Shown here: one piece after another, positions 1 through 6,673 of the stretch | Layout of the letters: each line of letters starts with the position of its first letter | Position numbering within the stretch: the first letter of the stretch is position 1 | NCBI GenBank assembly: GCA_964649195.1 | Contig: CAZYPK010000143.1 | Span: forward strand, 1-13,635 | Length of the DNA stretch: 13,635 nt | Source of the DNA: JTS-RE9 sp964649195 | GTDB lineage: Bacteria > Planctomycetota > Phycisphaerae > Phycisphaerales > Phycisphaeraceae | Direction of reading: 5' to 3' | The notes under the pieces: model-generated | The model's input: the letters and a program-made list of their open reading frames with translations, nothing else | What the model was told of the DNA's origin: nothing | The model's database searches: none | Program-made: the position numbers and the translations under genes

Positions 1-50
1 GGCTCGGCGGGAGCCTCGCCCTCCCAGCGGGAGCCGCGCCCTCCCATATG
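1..50. repeat. Dispersed GGGAGGGCGAGGCTCCC-family repeat
   Basis: The first 26 bases recur exactly at 6548-6573 and, inverted, at 6394-6419. They are followed here by a second degenerate unit (GCGGGAGCCGCGCCCTCCC) and then CATATGC-TTTACCCTGG, which resembles the sequence after the copy at 6548. The same family is common between genes in planctomycete-like genomes, as I recall. No gene is visible from 51 to 176. Confidence 0.8.
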
Positions 51-176
51 CTTTTACCCTGGTTTGCGCCGTGCAAAAACCATGCAAGTTTTACGCTCAT
101 CCCATGCCTGCTGTTCATCGGCTCAAAATGATGCACAGGCGCAGCGGACATGGGGCAGGGCGGGGTAACCGCGATG

Positions 177-1022
177 TCATTTCCGCATTTTGTACGGATG
201 ATGATCCGCCAGATATCTGCCCGATCGCACGAGGTCCGCCCAGGCGGCGGCGGCATCCTGGAGTGCCTGGCCCATCGAACTGACAGGCGCGACGAACGGC
301 GGGTGCCAGGTTGTCAGCCCGACCAGATCGTGCAGCACGACCACATGACCATGGCAGGCCGGGCCTGCGCCACAGCCGATGACGGGCACCGGTTCCGCCG
401 TGTGCGGTGCGTGGGCCAGTTCCACGATGCGCTGCGACACCTCGGCGGGCACCGCCTCGACCAGCAGCATCGACACGCCCAGCTTCACCATCCGGTCCGC
501 GAGCGAGACGATCTCATCCGCTTCGCGTTGTGTGCGGCCGACGGAGCCGTATCCGCCGCGCTGCCGAACCTGCTGCGGACGCGAACCGATGTGCGCCACC
601 ACCGGAATGCCTGCGTGTACCATGCGATCAATGAGCGGGATGAAGCTCGCATCCACTTCCAGCTTCACCGCATCGGCCCGGCCATCGGTCATGAAACGCA
701 CGGCATTGGCCACCGCCGCGTCATCCCCGCAGTGATACGAACCAAACGGCATGTCCGCCATGATGAAGGCCTGCGGCGCGCCGCGGCGCACGGCGGCGGT
801 CAGTTCCACGAGCAGGGGCAGGGAGGCGGGCAGGGTGGAATCGTGGCCCAAGATCATCTCCGCCGCGGTGTCGCCCACCAGCAGCGAGCGCACCCCGCCG
901 CGCCAGAGCCAGCCGGCGGTGGTGGCGTCGTAGCAGGTGAGCATGGGGAACTTTTCGCCGGCGCCAATCCACTGGCGAATCGTGCGAAGCGTGGTGCGGC
1001 TGTCGGGATCATCCTGCGGCAT
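177..1022 (-). CDS. panB: 3-methyl-2-oxobutanoate hydroxymethyltransferase
   Basis: This enzyme transfers a hydroxymethyl group from 5,10-methylene-THF to alpha-ketoisovalerate to give ketopantoate, the first step toward pantothenate and CoA, in the cytoplasm. The 281-residue product has the family's usual length and covers a complete (beta/alpha)8 barrel. Visible signatures are TCYDATTA (29-36), LLVGD (D51), ADMPFGSY (D90), VKLE (E122), the HIGSRPQ...GGYGSVGR stretch (144-163), the catalytic-position Glu in LLVEAVP (E189) and IGCGAG (215-220). Spacing of D51, D90 and E189 matches the known metal-binding Asp and catalytic Glu of E. coli PanB. An in-frame extension to 1304 exists but runs through intergenic repeats, so I chose the ATG at 1022, which sits just behind a perfect TATAAT. 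No panC or panD is adjacent. It is divergent from the flippase-like gene. Confidence 0.96.
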   Translation of the reverse strand: MPQDDPDSRTTLRTIRQWIGAGEKFPMLTCYDATTAGWLWRGGVRSLLVGDTAAEMILGHDSTLPASLPLLVELTAAVRRGAPQAFIMADMPFGSYHCGDDAAVANAVRFMTDGRADAVKLEVDASFIPLIDRMVHAGIPVVAHIGSRPQQVRQRGGYGSVGRTQREADEIVSLADRMVKLGVSMLLVEAVPAEVSQRIVELAHAPHTAEPVPVIGCGAGPACHGHVVVLHDLVGLTTWHPPFVAPVSSMGQALQDAAAAWADLVRSGRYLADHHPYKMRK

Positions 1023-1028
1023 CGCGGG

Positions 1029-1034
1029 ATTATA
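1029..1034 (-). promoter_or_regulatory. Putative -10 box of panB (leaderless)
   Basis: A perfect TATAAT on the minus strand ends only 6 nt before the panB ATG, so transcription would begin at or within a base or two of the start codon. No good -35 hexamer is seen at 16-18 nt, and no Shine-Dalgarno sequence precedes the ATG, both in keeping with a leaderless mRNA. The assignment rests on the hexamer alone. Confidence 0.45.
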
Positions 1035-1056
1035 GCGGGCAGGGGGCAGGCATTGA

Positions 1057-1397
1057 GGCACGAAGGGGAGGATGAAAAGTTCCGAGTTCCGAGTTCCGAG
1101 TTGAAAGGCAAGGGGGAAGAAAGGCACGGAGGCACGGAGGCACGGAGGCTGAAGGCTGAAGACTGAATGCTGAAGGGGGGAAATGGCCAATGACCATTGC
1201 AAATTGCAAAATGCAAATTGAAGAGAGGCCGACGTGCATCCCCATGCGATCGGTTGCCTGCTCCGCCATTTTGCAAATTCCACTTTGCAATGGCCATTGG
1301 CCATTCTTCCCCTTCGTCCCTCCGTGCCTTTCTTCCCCCTTGCCTTTCAACTCGGAACTCGGAACTCGGAACTTTTCATCTTCTTCCCCTTCGTGCC
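1057..1397. repeat. Large inverted repeat of AGTTCCG and GGCACGGAGG tracts
   Basis: The gap between panB and the flippase-like gene is almost wholly repeat. Bases 1071-1132 and 1319-1380 are perfect 62-bp reverse complements; each arm carries three AGTTCCG units, GTTGAAAGGCAAGGGGGAAG and GGCACGGAGG. Imperfect similarity continues outward to about 1057 and 1397. More GTGCCTTCGTGCC units run on to 1436. The arms could pair as a very long hairpin or represent two insertions in opposite orientation. Confidence 0.9.
1182..1305. repeat. Inner AT-richer inverted repeat with ATTTGCAA motifs
   Basis: Inside the 62-bp arms lies a second inverted repeat: AATGGCCAATGACCATTGCA (1182-1201) and following TTGCAAAATGCAAATTG match, with a few differences, the complement of 1267-1305. 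It is markedly AT-richer than its surroundings. A shortened copy (AATGACCATTGGA) occurs at about 2355. No coding potential is evident, and the plus-strand flippase frame that runs through it is not taken as coding. Confidence 0.75.
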
Positions 1398-1451
1398 TCC
1401 GTCCCTCCGTGTCTTCGTGCCTTCGTGCCTCTTGTTGTTACGATCCTTCCC

Positions 1452-2351
1452 ATGGCTTCACCCTGGCGAACGCGCATCACCTGGCTTGCGTTGGCGATCG
1501 GCATCGTGCTGCTCGTGGGGGCGATTCTCATGGCGGCCACCGAGGTGAACTGGGAGCGGCTGCGCGAGGCTGAGCCTTGGCAGATTGCCGCGATGGTCGG
1601 CCTCGTCTTCGCCAACCTGCTGATCTCCGGGCTGCTCTGGTGGTCGGTCACGCTTTCATTCGACGCCAAACCGCCCGTCGGGTTCGGGCGCATGCTCGCG
1701 CTGGTCTGCGCCAGCGGCCTGCTCAACTATCTGCCGCTGCGGCCGGGGCTGGTGGGCAGGGCGGCATTCCTGAAGATGAAGCACGACCTGTCCATTGGGC
1801 AATCGATGTGGATTCTCGCGGTGATTCTCGCGCTCTCCGTCGTGGTGCTCGGCCTGGCGGCGGCGATCGTCGCCTGGGTGCCGGGGACGATTCAGTACGA
1901 AGTGTCGCTGACGCTGATGCTGCTGCTCACGCTGGGGGCGCCTGTCGTCGCCGGTCGGCTGCTCAAGCGGAAGATTGTCGCCGGCTGGCTCTGGGTGCCG
2001 GTGCGCGTGGCCGACCTGCTGATCACCGCGCTGCGCTTGTGGATCGTCTTTCAGATTTCAGGCAGCCCGATCGATTATCCCCACGCGGTCTTCGCCGCCT
2101 CGGCAGGCCTGTTCGTTTCGCTGCTGGGCATCACGCCCAACGGCCTTGGCCTCCGCGAGTGGGCCATCGCCGGCGCCACCAGCGCGGCGACGGGCCACAT
2201 CGGCTTCGCCGCGGCGGTGATCGATCGCGGCGTCGAAGCGATCGTCGTCACCATCACCGGCCTGTGGGCGATGCAGCGCGTGAGTTGGAAGGAGAAAGGC
2301 ACGAAGGCACGGAGGCACGGAGGCACGGAGGCACGAAGGGGGAGAGATTGA
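1452..2351 (+). CDS. UPF0104/LPG-synthase-TM flippase-like membrane protein
   Basis: The 299-residue product is a polytopic inner-membrane protein with about eight hydrophobic segments (roughly 10-30, 45-67, 79-96, 118-143, 150-170, 181-201, 211-229 and 251-275). The PNGLGLREWAI motif (229-239) matches the conserved P-x-G-L-G-x-R-E signature of the lysylphosphatidylglycerol synthase TM/UPF0104 family (Pfam PF03706), whose members flip or transfer lipids; the substrate here cannot be told. No C-terminal synthase domain is present, so it is the stand-alone type. The ATG at 1452 was chosen because upstream in-frame sequence is pure intergenic repeat. The last about 20 residues (KEKGTKARRHGG...) are encoded by a GGCACGGAGG tract, meaning the ORF reads into a repeat and its native stop was probably lost. 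Confidence 0.8.
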   Translation: MASPWRTRITWLALAIGIVLLVGAILMAATEVNWERLREAEPWQIAAMVGLVFANLLISGLLWWSVTLSFDAKPPVGFGRMLALVCASGLLNYLPLRPGLVGRAAFLKMKHDLSIGQSMWILAVILALSVVVLGLAAAIVAWVPGTIQYEVSLTLMLLLTLGAPVVAGRLLKRKIVAGWLWVPVRVADLLITALRLWIVFQISGSPIDYPHAVFAASAGLFVSLLGITPNGLGLREWAIAGATSAATGHIGFAAAVIDRGVEAIVVTITGLWAMQRVSWKEKGTKARRHGGTEARRGRD

Positions 2352-2432
2352 AAAATGACCATTGGACTTCCCCACTCCGTGCCTTTCTGCCTTTCCCTTC
2401 GTGCCTTCGTGCCTCTATGCCTTCGTGCCTTC
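2294..2432. repeat. GGCACGGAGG/CCTTCGTGCC inverted repeat at convergent gene ends
   Basis: Tandem GGCACGAAGG/GGCACGGAGG units at 2294-2340 overlap the 3' end of the flippase-like gene and face complementary CCTTCGTGCC units at 2371-2432, just before the 3' end of rnhA. The arms could form a long stem that would act as a two-way terminator or insulator between convergent transcripts. The tract belongs to the same family as 1121-1150, 1309-1340 and 1387-1436. Confidence 0.8.
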
Positions 2433-2444
2433 CTGCTCCTGTCT

Positions 2445-3191
2445 TCACGTCGCCACGATTTCGATGCCCACGCCGCAGCGTGAGCATTGCGTTTGTGCCT
2501 GGGTGGTTTTGGAGAGGTTCCACAGCGTCGGGTTTTCATCGAAGACGGCCTGGGCGGCATAAACGCAGAAGTTCGCCGGTGTTTTGGGGCCGAAAGCGAA
2601 GGGCGTCTTCGCCGGGCAGCGGGCGGGACATGCACCGCCTGGGGAGGCGGTGAGCCTGGCGGTGAACAGCGAGCCGGCGGCCGGTGATGCGGAAGCGGAT
2701 GAAGAACCGGTCGTCGCAGGTTTCGCCCATTCCGTCACGGGTGAGGTCGGCAAACCATCGCCGCTGGTGACGATCACATCGCGGCCGGCATCGAGCGCCA
2801 TGTTCGCCAGTTCATCGGCGCGGCGGTTCTCCGCGCGAGGTACGTGAAAAATCTTCCACGTCCCCAGCTTGCGAAGCATCATCTGCGCCCTGGCCACCAG
2901 GGGCTGAAGGTCGGCGGACTTCACGCGGTACTCGCCGGTGATCTGCCGGACCATGAGCTGCGAATCGCTGTGGATGTGAACGACACCGCCCGGCTCGCGC
3001 GGCAGGGCGGCAAGCACCTCCAGCGCCTTGAGCAGGCCCTGGTACTCCGCCACGTTGTTGGTCGATTGCCCCAGCAGGTAGCCCGCCTCATGCACCACCT
3101 TGCCGGCGGCGCGATCCCGTATCACCAGCCCTGCCGAGGCGGGGCCGGGGTTGCCCCGCGAGGCGCCGTCGATGTTGACGATCAGATTCAT
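2445..3191 (-). CDS. rnhA: Ribonuclease HI with Cys-rich C-terminal extension
   Basis: RNase HI cuts the RNA strand of RNA-DNA hybrids. Residues 1-135 form a full RNase H fold with all four catalytic acids: D8 (NIDGASRGNPGPA), E49 (NNVAEYQGL), D76 (HIHSDSQL) and D126 (ENRRADELANMA). It is of the short archaeal/actinobacterial-like type lacking the E. coli basic protrusion. Residues 150-248 are an extra region with five Cys (GACPARCP, NFCVYA, QCSRCG) that resembles small CP-x-G-x-F-x-P-x-x-F-C proteins of the TIGR04076 kind; this is tentative. Codon bias suggests the extension is broken by a frameshift near 2672. The ATG at 3191 is fixed by the NIDGASRGN start, but the DNA just upstream is repeat (CCTAGGCCCTTCCCCC) with no Shine-Dalgarno. 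It lies downstream of the zinc-ribbon gene. Confidence 0.88.
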   Translation of the reverse strand: MNLIVNIDGASRGNPGPASAGLVIRDRAAGKVVHEAGYLLGQSTNNVAEYQGLLKALEVLAALPREPGGVVHIHSDSQLMVRQITGEYRVKSADLQPLVARAQMMLRKLGTWKIFHVPRAENRRADELANMALDAGRDVIVTSGDGLPTSPVTEWAKPATTGSSSASASPAAGSLFTARLTASPGGACPARCPAKTPFAFGPKTPANFCVYAAQAVFDENPTLWNLSKTTQAQTQCSRCGVGIEIVAT

Positions 3192-3193
3192 GG

Positions 3194-3319
3194 GGGAAGG
3201 GCCTAGGGAAGAGGGCCTAGGGCCTAGGGAAGAGGGAGGAGGGCCTAGGGAGAAGGGCTTGGGAAAGGGTTCATGCCTTCCCCCCTAGGCCCCAGGCCCT
3301 CTTCCCTAGGCCCTTCCCG
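3194..3319. repeat. GGCCTAGGGAAGAGGG inverted repeat
   Basis: Copies of GGGAAGGGCCTAGGGAAGAG at 3194 onward are matched by their reverse complement ending at 3319, giving arms of about 36 bp with one mismatch around a purine-rich centre of further partial units. It fills the gap between the zinc-ribbon gene and rnhA, supplies the zinc-ribbon TAG stop, and abuts the rnhA start codon. Confidence 0.85.
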
Positions 3320-4064
3320 ATGTCAGCGAGCTTCGCAGTTCCTCGGCGACATAGAGGATGCGGCCGCAGTTGGGGCAGCCGGTGAGTGTGTTGTGCTTGG
3401 TCATCAGGGCGTTGACGCGCTCGACGGGGATGCTCATGTAGCAGCCGCCGCACGAGTATTCGAGATGCTTGCGGCTTTCCTCCACGACCACCGCCAGCGC
3501 TTCGCCGTCGTGCAGGTCGGCGGCCTTGCCGAAGGCGGCGAGCACATCGGGGGCCAGCTCCTTCGATGCCGCATCGCGCTGGGCCGTCACCTCGGCCAGC
3601 TTCGTGCCCACCTCCGTCTGGCGGTCGGCAACCTCCTTCTCCGCGACGGCCACCAGCTTCCGCTGGTCGGCCACCTTCGATTCCAGTTCCTTGAGCTGCG
3701 CCGCCAGCCGTTCGCGCTGTTCCATCTGTGCGATCGCTTCGTCCTCCTTTTTGTCCTTCTCGATCTTGAGCGTGTTGACCTCGATGAGAAATGCCGCGTA
3801 TTCCTTGTTGCTGTTCACCGAGTTCATCCTCGTTCGGATGGAGGCGATCCGCTGTTCGACATCCGAGGCTTCCTTCTCCAGCGTGGTGGTTTTGGCGCCC
3901 ACCAGCCTGACCTGATCCGCCAGTTCCTGTTGCTGCCTCGAAAGCTGATCGAGCTTGACGGACTGGGCCTTGTGGCGGTTGCGTGCCGAGTCGAGGCGTG
4001 AACTGAGACCGCGAACCTGTTGATCGAACAGGAAGAGTTGATACAGCTTCTCATGAAGAGACAT
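3306..4064 (-). CDS. C4-type zinc-ribbon coiled-coil protein (CT398/HP0958-like)
   Basis: The 252-residue protein has a long antiparallel coiled-coil hairpin (about 5-170) and a C-terminal zinc ribbon with C205-x2-C208 and C230-x2-C233 (EYSCGGCYM, GCPNCGRIL). The hairpin carries the conserved NSNKEYAAFLIEV motif (84-96). This is the zf-RING_7/PF02591 family, whose members CT398 and HP0958 act as adaptors; the exact job is unknown, with nucleic-acid or protein bridging likely. The ATG at 4064 follows a GGAG 10-11 nt upstream. The gene precedes rnhA on the same strand; the same pair is adjacent in mycobacteria (Rv2229c and Rv2228c), which hints at a shared role. The last codons and TAG stop fall in a CCTAGGG repeat, so the C-terminus (SGRA) may not be the ancestral one. 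Confidence 0.87.
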   Translation of the reverse strand: MSLHEKLYQLFLFDQQVRGLSSRLDSARNRHKAQSVKLDQLSRQQQELADQVRLVGAKTTTLEKEASDVEQRIASIRTRMNSVNSNKEYAAFLIEVNTLKIEKDKKEDEAIAQMEQRERLAAQLKELESKVADQRKLVAVAEKEVADRQTEVGTKLAEVTAQRDAASKELAPDVLAAFGKAADLHDGEALAVVVEESRKHLEYSCGGCYMSIPVERVNALMTKHNTLTGCPNCGRILYVAEELRSSLTSGRA

Positions 4065-4095
4065 TCGGGTGGCTCCGCGACGGGTTGGGGTGTCA

Positions 4096-4101
4096 ATCAT
4101 A
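4096..4101 (-). promoter_or_regulatory. Putative -10 box for zinc-ribbon gene
   Basis: TATGAT on the minus strand lies 31 nt before the ATG at 4064, placing the transcript start near 4090 and giving a leader of about 25 nt containing the GGAG site. The same hexamer precedes rnpB and the gene at 10563. A clear -35 is not seen. Confidence 0.4.
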
Positions 4102-4165
4102 CCACAAACCGCCGCCGCATGAAACGGCAGGGCGAGATGTGCCGGTACATGCGATTGCCCTGCCC

Positions 4166-4334
4166 GAGCCGCGACGTAACACGTCGCGGACGTGAGCGAC
4201 AGGAATGGCGTGACCATCGCGCAGCGGATCAGGAGATGCGAAAACGACCGGGCGCCGATCGAGGCTGAAAGAAAAAGGTGAGTTTCGACATTCCTTCAGG
4301 CTGTTCGCGTCCGCGACTCGTTGAGTCGCGGCTC
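4166..4334. repeat. 169-bp MITE/BIME-like element, copy A
   Basis: The element starts GAGCCGCGAC and ends GTCGCGGCTC, a 10-bp terminal inverted repeat. Each end is also half of its own hairpin: stem CCGCGACGT/ACGTCGCGG with loop AAC on the left, and stem CCGCGACTC/GAGTCGCGG with loop GTT on the right. The interior (CATCGCGCAGCGGATCA, GATCGAGGCTGAAAGAAAAA, CCTTCAGGC) is shared with copies at 11813, 11958 and 13437. No transposase is encoded. Confidence 0.88.
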
Positions 4335-4355
4335 ACGCTTATCCCGCCGCAAAGA

Positions 4356-5060
4356 TCACGCCATCGAAGGCGTCACGCGGGGAGGCTGCGCTTCGCCGCC
4401 ACCGGAGGGCGTCGCCGGACGGGCGGCGCCGTTGACCTGCTTGGTCAGCACGATCACCCGCCAGATATCGATCATGCTGGTCTTGAAGATGTAATCGACA
4501 TTCAGCTCGCAGCCGGCCAGCACATCCTCCAGCGGCAGATCGCTCTTCCAGCCGATTTTCAGGAAGATCGGGTTGAGCACCTTCTCGATCCACGCCACCA
4601 CCGGCTTCGTGGATTGAAAGTGATTGAGCACCACGATCCGACCGCCCGGCTTCACCAGCCGCTGCGCCCACTTGAGCAGCAGCGGCGGATTGCTCACCAC
4701 GCTGATGACATGGGTGATCAGGATGTGATCAAAACTCTCATCGGCAAAAGGCGGCAGCATCGCGTCGCACTGGATCAGATCGCAATCCTTCATGCCCAAC
4801 TGGTCGCGCTTGATCGCCGCCTTCCTGAGCATGCCCCCCGACAGGTCCACGCCCACCACCTTCACATCCTGCGGATAATGCCGCAGCGTCATGCCCGTGC
4901 CCACCCCCAGGTCGAGGATGCGGTCCCCGGGCTTGGGCCGAAGCTGTTCCACCGCCCGGCGCTGACGCTTGCGAACCAGGGCGCCGAAGGTGTGATCGTA
5001 AAACCAGGACCACACATCGTACTGCTTGCCGGTCAACGCTTCCTTCATCGTTCCAGACAC
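4356..5060 (-). CDS. SAM-dependent methyltransferase, PmtA/UbiE-like
   Basis: A class I Rossmann methyltransferase of 234 residues. Motif I is RILDLGVGTGM (47-57), the acidic residue at the end of strand 2 is D72 in VVGVDLSGGML, and the motif LIQCDAMLPPFADESFDHIL follows, then VKPGGRIVVLNHF. The YDVWSWFYDHTFG start and the overall pattern resemble phosphatidylethanolamine N-methyltransferases of the Rhodobacter PmtA type and the UbiE group, so a lipid or quinone substrate is likely but not proven. The GTG at 5060 was chosen because AGGAGT lies 6 nt upstream; an in-frame ATG at 5132 would add 24 low-complexity residues but has no ribosome binding site. The C-terminal 25 residues are Pro/Gly-rich and probably unstructured. 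Confidence 0.85.
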   Translation of the reverse strand: MSGTMKEALTGKQYDVWSWFYDHTFGALVRKRQRRAVEQLRPKPGDRILDLGVGTGMTLRHYPQDVKVVGVDLSGGMLRKAAIKRDQLGMKDCDLIQCDAMLPPFADESFDHILITHVISVVSNPPLLLKWAQRLVKPGGRIVVLNHFQSTKPVVAWIEKVLNPIFLKIGWKSDLPLEDVLAGCELNVDYIFKTSMIDIWRVIVLTKQVNGAARPATPSGGGEAQPPRVTPSMA

Positions 5061-5171
5061 GGCGGCACTCCTGACCTGAACTTCATCGGTGTTGGCGGCA
5101 AGGGACGGATTGGCGGGTGACGGTGTGGACATCGGCAGGGTCGAAGGCAATGGAAACTCCAAGGGATCATG

Positions 5172-5200
5172 ATTGTACCGTCACCCATCGGTGAATCCAA
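5172..5200 (-). promoter_or_regulatory. Putative sigma-70-type promoter for methyltransferase
   Basis: On the minus strand TTGGAT (5195-5200) and TACAAT (5172-5177) are spaced by 17 nt, matching 3/6 and 5/6 of the consensus hexamers. The predicted start near 5165 would leave about 105 nt before the GTG start at 5060, or about 33 nt before the alternative ATG at 5132. Confidence 0.5.
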
Positions 5201-5241
5201 AGCGAATAAATGGCGGGTGAAGGCAACCGCGATGGTCCGGC

Positions 5242-6309
5242 TCAGACCGGCACGCCGCTGGAGCGCAGGATGGTTTCATGCACCGCCAGATCGTGCTCCG
5301 GCGTGAAGTCGGCCTGCTTTTCGCCGCGAACGATTTTTGCAAGGTCGATGAACTCGCCATCGTATCGGCCCGTCGATCGGGGCAGTTCGATTTCCTGGTA
5401 GCCCGCCTTGTAGGGATCGCGTGCTTTGCCCAGGGCCAGGAGCATCTTCGGCGCTTCGAGCGGGCGGATGTCGATGGTGCCTTGATCGCCGCAGAGGACG
5501 TACTGCCTTCGCCGTTCACCGCTCACCTCCACCATCGCGCTGCGGACGGTGGCGGTGGCTTTTTCGTATTCGAGCACGGCAAGCTGATTGTCAACCAGAT
5601 CATCCTGCTTCGGTTTCATCCTCCGGCCAAAGGCGTGTACGCGCTGCGGTTTGCCCAGCACGTAAACGAGTGAATCGATGACGTGGCAGCCCAGTTCGAA
5701 CATCGTGCCGCCGGGGTATTGGGCGAGCTGCCTGCGTTCGCTTGCGCTGGAGATGGTCTTGCTCATGATTGCGCTCGCCTCGAAGATTTCGCCCAGCCAG
5801 CCTTCCTTGGCGAGTTTGCAGGCCAGTTGCATCGCGGGGTTGTAGCGGAGCATGTAACCCATCTGCACGGTGAGCTTTTTCGTGGTGGCGGTGTCCAGCA
5901 ATTTCCTGAAAGCCTCAAGCGATTCACCGGCGGGCTTGTCGAGATGAATGTTCACGCCGGCATCGATGCACTTCTGCGCCGTGGGCACGAGATCGCGCAC
6001 CTCGGTTTCGACGGCGACGACCTGCAAGCCGGGCGTGGCGAGCAGGTCATCGATGCTCATCCATTTCAGGTCGCGGTAGGCGGGGGAAAGGGCGGCGCGT
6101 TTGCGGCGGTTTTCATCAGGCTCGGCGATGCCGACGATTTCGTAGTCATCGCCGAGCTTTCGCATGGCGGCCATCTTGCCGGAGGCGTGGGCGTGCGCGA
6201 CGCCGATCTGCGCGGCCTTGATCTTCGGTTTGTCCTGGGCACGGGCGGGCTGTGCGACCGAGGCGGCGAGAATGGCCGAGGCGGCAGCCATGAATTCGCG
6301 TCGTTGCAT
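5242..6309 (-). CDS. Tat-exported Gfo/Idh/MocA family oxidoreductase
   Basis: The 355-residue protein begins with a short twin-arginine-like signal (MQRREFMAAASAILAASVA, cleavage likely after PARA at about 24). The mature part has an N-terminal NAD(P)-binding Rossmann domain (30-145) with an atypical first loop, IGVAHAHASGKM, in place of GxGxxG, the family's EKP motif as DKP (124-126), and the substrate domain with GGTMFELGCHVIDSLVYVLG (200-219; H209 and D212). Such exported members are expanded in planctomycetes and usually act on sugars or sugar derivatives; the substrate is unknown. The ATG at 6309 follows AGGAG at good spacing; longer in-frame sequence upstream is repeat. It stands alone, with a hairpin in its leader, and the next gene upstream is separated by 364 nt of repeat. 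Confidence 0.9.
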   Translation of the reverse strand: MQRREFMAAASAILAASVAQPARAQDKPKIKAAQIGVAHAHASGKMAAMRKLGDDYEIVGIAEPDENRRKRAALSPAYRDLKWMSIDDLLATPGLQVVAVETEVRDLVPTAQKCIDAGVNIHLDKPAGESLEAFRKLLDTATTKKLTVQMGYMLRYNPAMQLACKLAKEGWLGEIFEASAIMSKTISSASERRQLAQYPGGTMFELGCHVIDSLVYVLGKPQRVHAFGRRMKPKQDDLVDNQLAVLEYEKATATVRSAMVEVSGERRRQYVLCGDQGTIDIRPLEAPKMLLALGKARDPYKAGYQEIELPRSTGRYDGEFIDLAKIVRGEKQADFTPEHDLAVHETILRSSGVPV

Positions 6310-6330
6310 GATGGACTCCTGACATGGAAA

Positions 6331-6350
6331 CCCCGGCCTTGGGGCCGGGG
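6331..6350. promoter_or_regulatory. GC-rich hairpin in leader of oxidoreductase gene
   Basis: CCCCGGCC (6331-6338) and GGCCGGGG (6343-6350) form a perfect 8-bp stem with a 4-nt loop, 22 nt before the ATG at 6309 and just upstream of its ribosome binding site. It could be an mRNA leader hairpin or a remnant of the neighbouring repeats; there is no T-run to make it a terminator. Confidence 0.5.
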
Positions 6351-6393
6351 TGATGGAACAGGGCCGGCGCATATGGGATGGCGAAGCTCCTGC

Positions 6394-6620
6394 TGGGAGG
6401 GCGAGGCTCCCGCCGAGCCGATTCGTTTGCGACGGCCCCGCTTTGGGGGCCTGAGCAAACGAAACTTGCGCCTTGCACTGCCGATATCCGGTGGTCCTCC
6501 GCGCGAGTTCTGTTTCCTCAGCCTGCGGACAGGCTTCGTCAACAGATGGCTCGGCGGGAGCCTCGCCCTCCCATAGCCTCGCCCTCCCATAGCCTCGCCC
6601 TCCCATAGCCTCGCCCTCCC
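6394..6620. repeat. Inverted GGGAGGGCGAGGCTCCC repeats with 16-bp tandem array
   Basis: TGGGAGGGCGAGGCTCCCGC (from 6394, to 6419) is the exact inverse of 6548-6573. The right copy continues as about four tandem units of CCTCGCCCTCCCATAG (6561-6620, period 16). CATATG-containing flanks at 6370 and 6627 extend the symmetry. The 128 bases between the arms (6420-6547) show no convincing gene. In translation this family gives the WEGEAPAEP/GRARLPPS-type peptides often seen at misannotated planctomycete protein ends. Confidence 0.85.
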
Positions 6621-6673
6621 GAAGTCATATGCGTTTGCCCTGGCTGATGGAACGATTGATCGACGGGGATGAA

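Noticed and set aside
150..1166. 338-residue plus-strand frame opposite panB
   Set aside because: It is the antisense shadow of panB; the minus strand shows all PanB signatures, while this frame is His/Arg-rich with no family motif.
2294..2432. Classical intrinsic terminator between the flippase-like gene and rnhA
   Set aside because: The stem is long and repetitive and has no T-run on either strand, so it was recorded as a repeat with possible terminator effect only.
1577..2653. 358-residue plus-strand frame overlapping the flippase-like gene and rnhA
   Set aside because: Arg-rich out-of-frame translation of the flippase-like gene that runs on through the repeats into antisense rnhA.
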